Origin: Melastoma dodecandrum
Lineage: Eukaryota; Streptophyta; Magnoliopsida; Myrtales; Melastomataceae
Length of the DNA stretch: 64,000 nt
Reading direction: 5' to 3'
NCBI GenBank assembly: GCA_029817715.1
Contig: JARUPY010000534.1
Location: 2,978,501-3,042,500 of the forward strand
Of the stretch, positions 50,640 through 61,176 are shown in pieces. Each line of letters begins with the position of its first letter. The stretch's first letter is position 1. The notes under the pieces are model-generated. The model did not search any database and had not been told where the DNA came from. It worked only from the letters and a program-made list of their open reading frames with translations. Both the position numbers and the translations under genes were made by a program.

Positions 50640-51442
50640 AAAAGTCGGCCTTTGGACATGCTTCCTCGTCTACCGCAACCGTGACAAAAACCAACTATAC
50701 AACAACGGCTGTAAATAGCAACTATGTAGAGCAAAATAGTAACATTCCAGATGAATGGTGGTGTTTCTAATCAACATCTAAACGCATCATTGTCCGCATT
50801 CACTCCGACTTTAAGATTCGTGTTTTTGTCTGTATTGAAATGTGGAATTAAGAAAGAATGGTTGAAAGTGAGGTGATGTTTAGTTTATATTATATAGTTT
50901 AACGGGAATCAGCCTCCCACACAGTGATTTTCTGACTTTTATACAAAGCATCTTGATTTTTTGATCCATGCGCACTACATCGGCAGGAGAATCCTCAACT
51001 TGGATTTCACAATGTGTCGAGGGAGTTTAATTTATCCATTTATTCAAATCGGTTAATGAGCGCCGCTCATGTCCAGTCCATTGCCGGGCTTTGAGATCTG
51101 GGTGCTGCTGATCGCTTCTGTGCAGACAAAGATGCTCATATCGATCATCTACAGGACCATTTGGGACAACCGGACGTTATTTCATTTCAAATGGAAGAGA
51201 AGAATCTCAGATTGGCTACTTCCGTGATCAAATTCTAGCCACTGCTGTTCATACGTGGATTTGCAGGCCATATCAGCTCGAATGCACGTTCAGATGATTC
51301 GGACTCCAACTCTATTCCCAAAACCATAAGCTCAGAGTTTGGATTGATCAATGGTACTGCAGAGTGACTTATTCCAGGAAACTTCATGGTGACGGCGGTC
51401 GAGAATATCCCATGTGATTCTCCACCTACTGTGATTCCTAGC
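50640..51442. other. intergenic region between MATE copies 3 and 4
   Basis: AT-rich upstream region of the pseudogene and 3' flank of copy 4. No coding sequence recognised. Confidence 0.55.
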
Positions 51443-53539
51443 TCAATGTTCTAAACCATCCGGAGAGCTTTGGTCATCCTCCGGTGGCTTCAAAAGCCAC
51501 TTGTTCAATCGTTCCGATGATAGGGTCACCTGCAACCGAATATGAACAGATTGCAACGATCCGAAAACAGGATCAAACAGCACTCTAATACCATGTTAAA
51601 AATCACAATTGCATCCCGTAGTTGTTCCAAGCAATTGCCTGCAAAATGAACTAAGTATAACTAGTTACCTGTTCATCCCAGTCTGTCTTCCAAGTGATAT
51701 AAATGAGGGAGAGCAGTTGTGAAATGACCCCACAAATCAGTCCCATCCACAGTCCCTTCAAAACGACAAGTCGTTACTGATCCGGTCGACTTGTGTTCGA
51801 CTAGGTGAAGAGGAAAATGATGGATTCGTTCCGTACCTTGACCTGGAGATGGGCAACATATCCGAGCAAAGCTCCTATTGGGACGCCGACAAGGTAGTAG
51901 CAGCCAATGTTGACGAACGCGACAATGCTCTGCCGTCCTGCCCCGATCGCTACCCCTGCTCCCATGCAAGTTCCGATTTTTCATTGGATATGCATTGAAC
52001 GCGATGTGGATAAGATGTGTTTGAGAATCTTTTTTAGTGGTTCACCTGTGAGAACGGGTTGGACAGTGTTGAGGAACACCGAGATCGCGAGCAAGATGGA
52101 GAGTTCCGAAACGGACTCATCGACTTCCTCGTTTTCGGAAAACAAGGACGCCATTTGGTAGCTGAAGATTAAGCATAGGATGGCAAAAATCACCCCAAGA
52201 CTGGCTGCGGTGGCGAATATGACCTTAATTGCAAATTTCGCCGCATTCTTGTTTCCTCTCCCGAGTTCATTAGAGACTCTAATGCTGCCATATGCCGAAA
52301 TGTTAAGAGACGAGAATAAATCGAAGTAGAATTAGTCGTACATCCGGTCGAAGATTAAAGGATTGTACCTTGCACAAACCAGGAAGCCGAGGCCGAACAT
52401 CAGAACCCATGTTGCAATGTTCAGGCTGCAAAAAGCAAAAAGAAATCATTGCCGAGATGACAGGAAAACAAGGATAAGCCTTGAATGGGAGGGCTTTACC
52501 AGATGGAGAAGGTAGAAATCGCTACTGTCGCATTCTTCATATACCCCGCCAACAACACGAGCACAGAATTATACCACAGCTCCAAGCTTCATCCATTAGA
52601 TCAAAGTCTGTTAAGAGGACTTCACAAATGCTGTTTCATGGCCGAAAATTTAATCTATGCATTACCAGATCATAATGCCGGATGATACGGAGAGCTTGAT
52701 GACCGGCCATAGGCTTGAGAACACAGCTAGCGAGAACCCTTTCCAAGTATCCGTACACCAAACGAAAATATACACGAATTCAGCAATGACCAGGGCCCAG
52801 AAAGAAATATTCATCGCGCCAAGTGCCCCGGCCAACCCGAGGTCCAGCACATACACGAATAGCCAAGACAGGAGCACGTGCAGGAGCAGTGCACCAGACG
52901 AGAACCAGATAATGATTGAGTTCCTGCTCTGGGCTTGCAGGTACATCTGCATGGTGGTGCTGAAAACCGTGGAGTACATGATTGGGATCAGCCACAGGGC
53001 GACGGTCCCAGCTTCCTCAGAAATGGATTCATCTTCTCCGACTAACCGGAACACAGGAGTGGCGAACACGAACAGGGGAATCAGTATGGTTGTGATGCCG
53101 CAACTGACGATCCAAGATCTCTGGAGGTATATGCCCATCATATGGTACTGCCTAGCGCCGAATGCTTGGCCGCATAAGGTCTCGGTTGCGCTGGACATCC
53201 CGAGCTGCGATGGCGCCGGCGAGAAGAAATCTCAGTGACCGGAACACAGCCGTGGTAAAATGGTGGAAGGAATCCACTTACCGTGATGCCGCTGACGAGT
53301 CTCACAAGTATGGTCTGTACGATGGCGAATGCGGCGAACGGCAAAATGCCGATGTGGCCAATGATGGCCTGCGTGATGAAAACCACCGCCGCCAGGGTGA
53401 GCCTCGACAGTATAGCAGGGAATGCGATGGTCGAAAGTGTCTTGATCTCATCCCAAATCCTCTCCTTCAAACCAATCCCGCGCTCCCCGGATCCCAGAAG
53501 CCCTTGATGCGGCTGCTCTACACGGCTCATGACTCGCAA
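51443..53539 (-). CDS. DTX: MATE efflux transporter (DETOXIFICATION family), copy 4
   Basis: Intact and the most divergent member of the cluster. Eight exons: 53282-53539, 52666-53204, 52500-52586, 52369-52425, 52046-52284, 51837-51955, 51669-51755 and 51443-51529, giving about 490 residues. Hallmarks are FPAILSRLTLAAVVFITQAI, MSSATETLCGQAFGARQYHM, YLQRSWIVS, RVSNELGRGNKNAA and GAGRQSIVAFVN. The second half after GRGNKNAA has the usual helices and the tail ends PPEDDQSSPDGLEH. Two in-frame ATGs (53539 and 53530) are possible starts. Exon 2 is 3 bp shorter than in the paralogues. Same strand and head-to-tail orientation as pseudogene copy 3 suggest tandem duplication. Confidence 0.94.
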
Positions 53540-54838
53540 GCCCTCCTCACTTCCTTCCTTCCTTCCTTCCCTTATCCTAAAACGAGGAGATGGGACGCAG
53601 TTGCGTGCAAGGCCAGCTCGTGGAGCCCGGTAGCTACATCCCCAGAAAACAAAACGTGAGGGAATTGTTAGTTTCAGGAATGACAGGAGGGCGACGGCGA
53701 GGAATCACTTTCCCATCCGGAAAAAAACAACCCCGACTTTTCAAGCTGGTTTTTCTCTTTGTCGTTTCCTTTGGAAGTCAAGATCTTACCAAATGCGATG
53801 CAAGTAAAAAACACTCACCTCTGTGGCTCATCTGGGTCCTCTCGCTTGTCGATAATATCTTTACCAAAACCATAATTATGGCAGCGTACAAGTAAGTACG
53901 CACTCGTGATTATGATTGTGAACGCGAGCCGAGCAATTCTTGGGCGGTTTCGATCCGTGAAAAGGAAATATTTTGGAAAGGGATTCTAACTCTCTAACCT
54001 GTCGTGAAAGTGGACTGTGCTTTTAAAAGAGTTGTGGTCCACGTATTCTTGGACTCATCGAAGACACAACAATAGCATCAGTTAATCGTCGTCTGGGATG
54101 ATCAAGATTACATCCCGTGATCTCACGCAGTTTTTTCGACATCACCCACGACCCCTTTTCAGATCACATAAGCCTGTGTGACAATTTTAGTCATTTGTTT
54201 AGTGTAAATACGGGTCTTGTTTTCTTTTTTAAGAAATGGATAAAAATTTCCAGACAACTCGACCTTTTGTTTTTTCTATTGTTGGCAGCATGTAAGTCTA
54301 ATTAATGAATTTGTTTCTTCTCTTTTAGTATAACCGGCGATCACGATAAGTCCATAAAGAATATACACAAGACTATCCATGACCTCTGAAGGTGCATTCA
54401 TTAGATGATTGTACTTAACTTCACGAAAAAAAAATGGGGTTCGATTTTTTAAAATTATCTTAATATCGCCCCTTGAGTGGTCTAAAAGAATGACTCTTGA
54501 ATTTATAAAATGTTTAAGACATGACTTTAACTAGAATGGGTAAAGTCGTTATCTCAAAGAGCGACTTTGTGGAATTTTTTTAGATCTTTTTAGTGTTTGG
54601 AGCAAAAGACGTTGTTTCAAAAAGTGACTTCGTACTGACACTAAAAATTTCTTAAGTCTGCCAAACGCTACTTGAAACAAGAGTTTACCCGATTTAGTCA
54701 AAATCGTAGTAATAATGATTTTTTTTTGTAAATTCAAAATCACTATTGAAGACATTGCACAATTTTCGGATAATTTTAAAAACTCAAACCCACAATTTTT
54801 TTCTCGGCACAAACCTCCAATTCATAAAATATTTTAAA
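53540..54838. other. intergenic region
   Basis: 5' flank of MATE copy 4, then AT-rich sequence up to the copia insertion site. Short ORFs only, none recognised. Confidence 0.55.
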
Positions 54839-54843
54839 GGGCT

Positions 54844-55129
54844 TGAAAGCATACCACCAGCCTTTAGACCACAAGAGAGGACAGAGCGGGAAAACTCAAT
54901 TTCCATATATGTAAAATCAGTTAGGAGTTTGTTACACACCAATAACTTTACTTTCTCCTAATATATATATATAATAGGCCTTAGATCAACAATTAGCCCA
55001 TTAAGCATATACAATGTAATCTGGCCTTAACTCAACTAACAAAGCCCATTTGTCGACCTTTTCCATCCACCTTCTTTTCTTCCTTGCTCGTCTGTCATGT
55101 GTGCTGATAACGGCATGAGCTTGCTGACA
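54844..55129 (-). repeat. 3' LTR of the copia element
   Basis: 286 bp, matching the LTR at 60002-60298 over its full length apart from scattered substitutions and short indels. On the minus strand it is preceded by a purine tract (TTGAGTGGGAG, ending at 55130), the expected plus-strand primer. Confidence 0.93.
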
Positions 55130-55299
55130 CTCCCACTCAAGATGGAATTTATAAATGTCTAACAATTTCATCTTGCCAATAAGAAACTGGAATTTTGAAG
55201 GATGTAAGGCTTTAGTTAATACATCAGCTACTTGCAACTGAGTAGGAAGATGTACCACTTGAATCTGTCTTGCTGCCCCTTTTTTCTGACAAAGTGTAA

Positions 55300-57400
55300 G
55301 TCTATTTCTAAATGTTTTTGGTCCTTTCATGCAATACCAGATTCTTGCTCGGATAGACTGCAGACTTATTATCACAATAAAGCTTCACTGCTTGATCGAG
55401 AGACACATTGAAATCCTTCAACAGAGCTGTAAGCCATACTATTTCTGCAGTAGTTGCAGCAACTGCTCTGTATTCTGCCTCTGTAGAACTCCTTGAGACA
55501 GTTGATTGTTTCTCGGACTTCCAACTTATCAATGATTATCCCAAGAAGATGCAGAAATCTGTGATAGACTTTCTGGTCTCTAAACATCCTCCCCAATCAC
55601 TATTCGCATAAGCATGTAACTTTATCTTCGATGTGCTCGAAAATAAAACTCCTTGCCAAGGTGTTGCTTTAAGATACTTCAGTACATAACAAGTTGCCTC
55701 CCAATGCTTCTTAATTGGATAAATTGAGCAAGGACATGAACAGAATAAGCTATATCTGGTCTTGTAATACCCAGATGAATGAGCCTTCCAATCAATTGCC
55801 TATATGAAGTTACATCAACCAATGCTGAACTGTCATCATGAACAAATTTCAGATTTGGTTGCATAGGCATTGCACTTGGTTTCATTGCCGGTTTCCCCAT
55901 GTCTTCCAAAAGCCTTAGTGTATAGACTCGCTGTGATACAAAGATACATTTACTTGATCTTGCAATTTCGAGACCAAGAAAAACTTGAGATCCCCCAAGT
56001 TCCTTACCTTAAAATGACTTTCAAGATGATGCTACAAACTATCAGTTACCTTTTCACTTGAACCAGCTATTGCAATGTCATCAACATAGACAAGTATAAC
56101 AACACAACCTTCTCTAGTCTCTTTGGCGAACAGAGAATATTCAGCTTTCGACTGAATAAACCCATCAGCTAGTAAACACTCAGTGAGCGTACAATTTCAT
56201 TGTCTAGAAGCTTGTTTAAGTCCGTACAATGACTTATTCAACTTGCATACCACTTGAGATTGGTTTGATGAATGTGCAATCCCCCCCTAAATCGCTAAAC
56301 CAGTTGGAATCTGCATAAAAAATTCTTCCAAGAGATCACCATTTAAAAATGCATTATGAATATCTAGTTGGCGCAAAAACCATCCCTTTGTAGCAGCTAA
56401 AGCAAAAAATACTCACATAGAGGTATGCTTACCAATCGAATTAAATGTTTTTTGATAATCCAAACCTTTTTGTTGTGTGTACCCTTTAGATACTAAGTGT
56501 GCTTTGTATCTCTCAACCGACCCATCTGCATGCAGCTTTGTTTTATAAACCCACTTGCACCCAATAGCTCGTTTTCCTTCTGGCACCCAAGTGGCGTAAA
56601 GTGAGTGGTGGGTGTTTGAAACCTTGTCATGATCCTTGGTTCGAACCCCACTATGCATACTCCACTTGGATTTACGGGTGGTCACTTGGGTGATGGCTAA
56701 TAAAGCCCAAGAGCCGCCCACCTGCTAGGCCTTTGGGCCTCAACTGAAATTGGACTGACAGAGGAGCAGGCTTCAAGTCGGGCTCAGAGGGGATGTAGTG
56801 GGGTCGGGCCTGAGGCTTGCGGGCTTGTCAAAGAGCCTTCGAGCCTCGTGAGAGGGTGCTCACAAAAAGTAAGTCTGTCACGAACCCCGCTGATATATAT
56901 ATATAATGAACTAGCTCCCAATTATGATTATCCTCCAAAGCAGAAAGTTCAACATTCATAGCATCTACCCACAGTGGCAATTGTATAGCCTGCTTATAAG
57001 TCTGAGGTTCCAGATGACTTTCCAGATTTAAAACAAACGATTTATAAGCAGGAAAAAGCTGAGTATTAGCTCAGAAAAAGTCAATAGGATAAGCAGGTGG
57101 AGAAGTAGAAACAAACTGACCAGGCTATGATGACAATCGATCAACCATGCTTAGAGATAACCCGTGATGATATTCTTGGAGATAAGAAGGTAAAGTTCTG
57201 TTGCGAGTACTTCTCCTCAATACTGGTGTACTGACTATGCCATCATGTGATGTAGATGAAACATGACTATATAATGCAGATGCATGTTCTAAAGACGAAT
57301 CACCATGACAAGATGCACTATCAGACTTTGAAATCTGTCCTAAATGCTGAATATGATGAGTATTCCCTGATGATGAAATATCCAAAGATAAAACAATGTG
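55300..57400 (-). pseudogene. copia reverse transcriptase and RNase H remnants
   Basis: Read on the minus strand: a linker with RRSTRNRTLPSYLQEYHH (near 57,190), then RT start GAMNVELSALED-type text, EGKRAIGCKWVYKTKLHADG (about 56,510-56,570) and VSKGYTQQKGLDYQKTF, and finally RNase H with SRSSTEAEYRAVAATTAE and KLYCDNKSAVYPSKN (about 55,350-55,500). The reading frame changes repeatedly and is interrupted by a SINE-like insertion, so no active polymerase is encoded. Confidence 0.9.
56588..56906 (+). mobile_element. SINE-like insertion (tRNA-derived) within copia reverse transcriptase
   Basis: About 315 bp break the RT reading between NWELV and EGKRAIG. The insert carries GTGGCGTAAAGTG (56591-56603), similar to a Pol III box A, and GGTTCGAACCC (56638-56648), a perfect box B, at tRNA-like spacing, and ends in a TA-rich tail (56893-56905). 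This architecture fits a plant tRNA-derived SINE inserted opposite to the host element. I could not identify an unambiguous target duplication. Confidence 0.65.
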
Positions 57401-57479
57401 GTTAAAGAACCAGTATTATCCACTGGTATATCAGAATAGAGTGAACCAAAAAGGTTTAGAACTAGATTCAGAAAATGAA

Positions 57480-58420
57480 AATATTGATTCATAGAAAACT
57501 ACATCTCTAGAAATGAATACTTGACGAGACTCGAGATTATAAACAAAATACCCTTTAACAGGAAGAGGATATCCAACAAAAACACATTTAACAACTCTCT
57601 TATCAAATTTTTGATTGTTCTGAGAATACCCACAAAATAGAGGGATTCAAATACTCTCATGCGATGAAAAGAATGCATCCTATGAAAAATCAATACATAA
57701 GGAGTTTTGAACTTTAAAGATTTAGAAGGAAGCCTATTAATTATATATGTTGAAGTAAGAACAACATAACCCCAAAATTTTAGTGGCATATTAGCTTGAT
57801 ACAACAAAGCTTTTGCAACCTAAATGAGGATGTGATGTTTTCTCTCAACTATTCCATTTTGTTGAGGTGTTTCTATACAACTCAACTGATGCAAAATCCC
57901 ACGATCTCTATACAAATCTTTCATAGAAAATTCTAGTCCATTGTCTGTTCAAATGACTTTTACTGACTTATCAAACTGTGTTTTGACAAACAAATAGAAC
58001 CGCTGCAAATGTGTTTGGGTTTCAGACTTGTATCACATAAGATACACCCAAGTTCACCTAGTGTAGTCATCCACAATCGTTAGAAAGAATCAAAATCCTC
58101 CTATGACCTCTTGAGAATACGGCCCCAAATATCATAATGGATCAAATAAAATGCCATAACACTTCTAGTATTGCTTAATAGAAGTGTCAGACGTTTTTAT
58201 TTTGATTCATGACAAGATGTGCATACATTGTCTGACATAACAAATATCAAAGGATCTAGTTTATTCAAGATTTTCAGCTTCTCTACATAGCCATGACCTA
58301 ATCTAGAATGCGACAAATCAAACTTTTCTGACACAACATGCTCTTTGGAAATGCTACTGTTTCTAATTTTCTTATTAGTAAAAAGTGAACAGGAAATATT
58401 TTGAAGATCATCAGCACTCT
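57480..58420 (-). pseudogene. copia integrase remnant
   Basis: The minus strand reads LYQANMPLKFWGYVVLTSTY followed by IINRLPSKSLKFKTPY, the conserved region after the integrase catalytic core. The core upstream (57,810-58,400) is broken by stops and shifts, and I cannot place all catalytic acidic residues. Confidence 0.8.
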
Positions 58421-59980
58421 ATAAAGTATGACCTTTCGTCTCTTCCATCACATAAAGGCCATCTCTTCGCTTAGCTAATCCAATCATCATCAGGCTTTGC
58501 AAGTCCTGAATGAAACAATATTCTTTTAGAAACACAAGACAAAGCTTACCATGCAATGTAAGCTTAGTGGCTGAAATAAAGTTGAACTTGAAATTTGTAA
58601 CAAACAAAACATCTTCTAGATAGAGATGTTCATTCAAAATGACCAATCCAATATGTGTTGCCAACACAAAGGAACTACTAGGTAATTGTATTTTCAAAGG
58701 AATATTCAATCTTTGATATTTGTCAAAGAAAGATAGATCTGGCACTACATGGTCAGTGGCACATGTATCTATAACCCAAAGATTAGAGGAAACGGTTTTG
58801 TTGAGAACAGAAAGAACATGAGCAGGAGATAAAGTTCCACCTGCTTGACTTTGAGAAAAAGAGAAATGAGAGTGTTGTTCACCCGAGACCCCAGGCTCTT
58901 CCACATTGAGCATATTCATTAACTTTTGAACATGTTGCTTTGAAAGATTTAACTCAGAAGCCAGCACTGAATCTCCTTGTCCTTCCTACTACTTTTCTGT
59001 CGCATTCAACTGATTTATCCGTTTCATATTTTCAAATCTTCCTCCAACAGGGATTCGTCATCTTCCAGCTCTAGTATTCCCAGAAAAACCAGTAGGAAAC
59101 CCAATCAACTGGTAACATCTTTCTTTAAGATGTCCTTTTCTACTATAATGATCACAAATCAAATCAAACATTCCCCTTCTTTTGTTTACATTTGCTCTAG
59201 ACTCAATCCTTCCGGTTTTACTCTTAAAGGATTGTCTTGTGCCTTCCATCATAGCCATCCCCTTAACAGGACTAAACACGTTCTTCTTCATTTCCTTTTG
59301 CACTTCCTCCATCTGAATTATGTTATATGCTTCTCCAAGCGTATGAAAGGGCTTTCTCATCAATATTTGCGATCTCAGCACTGCAAATTCCTCATTCAAA
59401 CCATTCACAAACTTGAACATCATATCTTTTTTATATTGTTCCGCAGAAATTTTCATCCAAACACATTTGCATCCACTGCACACATACTGAGGCAAAGGTC
59501 TATACAGTATGAGCTCCCTTAAAACTGTCTATAGTACGTTGCCACTAATCTAGAATCTTGTACTAAACTATGAAACTGCATTTGAAGCTGACATATTCTG
59601 GAATCATCAGGTTCTGCAAATCTCTCCCGAAGTTCTTCCCAAAATTCTTTTGCAGAATCCAGAAAAAATATAGTTGAAGCGATTGAAACTGAGACAGATA
59701 TGTAAATCCAGGTTCTAACCAAATAATTGCATCTTTTCCAGGCTGCAAACAGAGGGTCAACTTCTTCCAGCCTCGTAATCGATCCATCTATGAATCCTAG
59801 CTTATTGCGAATGGATAAAGCAACCTGAAACGATCTACTCCATGCGCAGTAATTCCCCTCGAGAAGCTCATGCGTCACTAACACAACAACTTGACTATCC
59901 GCTGGACTTACATAGAATGGCGAGCACGGATCCAACTCCACCAACACTTTGCCTCCACGAGATAGATATCCCATCGTCAT
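58419..59980 (-). pseudogene. copia gag and protease remnants
   Basis: The gag start (59,519-59,980) contains LEGNYCAWSRSFQVALSIRN and KEFWEELRERFAEPDDSRI, typical of plant copia gag. The next frame (59,058-59,495) holds a zinc-knuckle remnant, CDHYSRKGHLKERC, in which the second Cys is Tyr. The protease region (58,419-58,967) has WVIDTCATDHV where functional copia proteases have an Asp-Ser-Gly active site, so the active site is altered. Two stop or frame breaks separate these parts. Confidence 0.88.
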
Positions 59981-59989
59981 TCTCCTGGT

Positions 59990-60001
59990 GCTCTGATATC
60001 A
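59990..60001 (-). other. copia primer binding site
   Basis: On the minus strand TGATATCAGAGC directly abuts the end of the 5' LTR. The usual plant copia site, TGGTATCAGAGC, pairs with the 3' end of initiator Met-tRNA. One base differs here. Confidence 0.8.
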
Positions 60002-60298
60002 TGAAAGCAGATCACCAACCTCTAGACCATAAAAGAGGACAGAGCAGGGGAAAACTCAACTTCCATATCTGTAAAATCAGTTAGGAGTTTGTGACAAACC
60101 ACCGACTTCACTTTCTCCTAACATATATATATGCATATATATAACAGGCCTTAGATCAACAATTAGCCCATTAAGCATATTCAATGTAATCTGGCCTTAA
60201 CTCAACTGACAAAGCCCATTTGTCGACCTTGTTCCACCCACCTTCTTTTCTTCCTTGCTCGTCTGTCTTGTGCTGATAACAGCAAGAGCTTGCTGACA
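60002..60298 (-). repeat. 5' LTR of the copia element
   Basis: 297 bp, starting TGTCAGCAAGCTC and ending GCTTTCA on the minus strand. It includes a longer TA-rich stretch than the 3' LTR, which accounts for most of the length difference. Confidence 0.93.
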
Positions 60299-60399
60299 GG
60301 GCTCGAATAGGATTGTTTAGTTCTTTAAGTGTAAAACGTAAGAATTCAAGAAACTTTTGGACCAACTGATGCATTTCCCCCCTTGAAAGCGAAATTACG

Positions 60400-60831
60400 T
60401 TTTCATCCTTGGGGATTTCGATCCTGCAGAAACCCTACCTTCCATCACGCTCGTTCGCCTTCCTCCCCCTCCCTCCTCCAGCGGCCGGCTATCCTCCGTC
60501 GTCGTCGCCGATTCGGATCCGGGTAACCATAGCCGTTCCCTCTCCTTCGACATGGTTTAGCGTTTTGACTCCTCCCTCAACTAGGTTTAGCTGTTGCATA
60601 GTTTTTATTTGCCGGATCCTGAATGCGGAAGCTTTGATTGAGGTCGATTCCAGTCGAAGGAACTCGATTGATTGTGGTTTCCTGTTCCTGACTGAGGCTA
60701 CTCATAGTTTCCTGGTGTTGACCTTAGTATTTGATCGAGTTTGATATCGACAGTCTTCCTGCTTTCGAAGCAAATGATGAAATTGTTTTGATGTCTTACT
60801 GACTTGCTTTAGGAATTACAGCGGAAAAAAG
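60400..60831 (+). promoter_or_regulatory. 5' UTR and 5' UTR intron of the uL18 gene
   Basis: The stretch up to about 60,522 is CT-rich, like a plant ribosomal-protein leader. A donor (CCGG|GTAACC, 60523) and acceptors (TTTAG at 60812 or TACAG at 60821) bracket a likely 5' UTR intron ending about ten bases before the start codon. The exact start of transcription is not visible. Confidence 0.6.
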
Positions 60832-61176
60832 ATGGTGATTCCTCCTCCGGCTAGGCCGCCAAGGATTGTCGAGTTCCTCAAGCCCTACGTCCTGAAAATG
60901 CACTTCAGCAACAAGTACGTCAGCGCCCAGGTGATCCATCAACCGACCGCAACCGTGGCGTCCTCTGCCAGCTCTCAGGAGAAGGTTCTGAGGGATGGCA
61001 TGGAGTCGACCAGAGATGTGGCCGCTGCGGCATTTATAGGGAAGTTGCTTGGGGAAAGGCTCCTGCAGAAAGGTATCCCTGCTGTCACATTGCACTTGAA
61101 CAGAGAGCAAAAGTATCATGGTAAAGTGAAGGCCGTGATTGATTCTGTTAGAGAAGCCGGAGTCAAGCTAATCTGA
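60832..61176 (+). CDS. uL18-family ribosomal protein (L18p/L5e), probably organellar
   Basis: A single coding exon encodes 114 residues, matching the Arabidopsis At5g27820 type in length and text. Conserved segments are MVIPPPARPPRIVEFLKPYV, VSAQVIHQPTATVASSASSQ, TRDVAAAAFIGKLLGERLLQ and KYHGKVKAVIDSVREAGVKL. uL18 binds 5S rRNA in the large subunit. The short form resembles the mitochondrial or bacterial type more than cytosolic uL18 (L5). Targeting is not obvious because the N terminus lacks a classical presequence. The start follows AAAAAAG at a good context. Confidence 0.93.
   Translation: MVIPPPARPPRIVEFLKPYVLKMHFSNKYVSAQVIHQPTATVASSASSQEKVLRDGMESTRDVAAAAFIGKLLGERLLQKGIPAVTLHLNREQKYHGKVKAVIDSVREAGVKLI

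Larger units (their letters stand above)
54844..60298 (-). mobile_element. structurally complete Ty1/copia LTR retrotransposon (5,455 bp), degenerate
   Basis: Flanked by perfect target duplications GGGCT at 54839-54843 and 60299-60303. The two LTRs begin and end TG...CA. On the minus strand the order is 5' LTR, primer site, gag, protease, integrase, reverse transcriptase, RNase H, polypurine tract, 3' LTR. Integrase before reverse transcriptase is the copia order. The frame is broken by many stops and shifts, and the LTRs differ at roughly twenty positions plus small indels by eye, so the copy is old and inactive. A SINE-like sequence is nested in the reverse transcriptase region. Confidence 0.95.
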
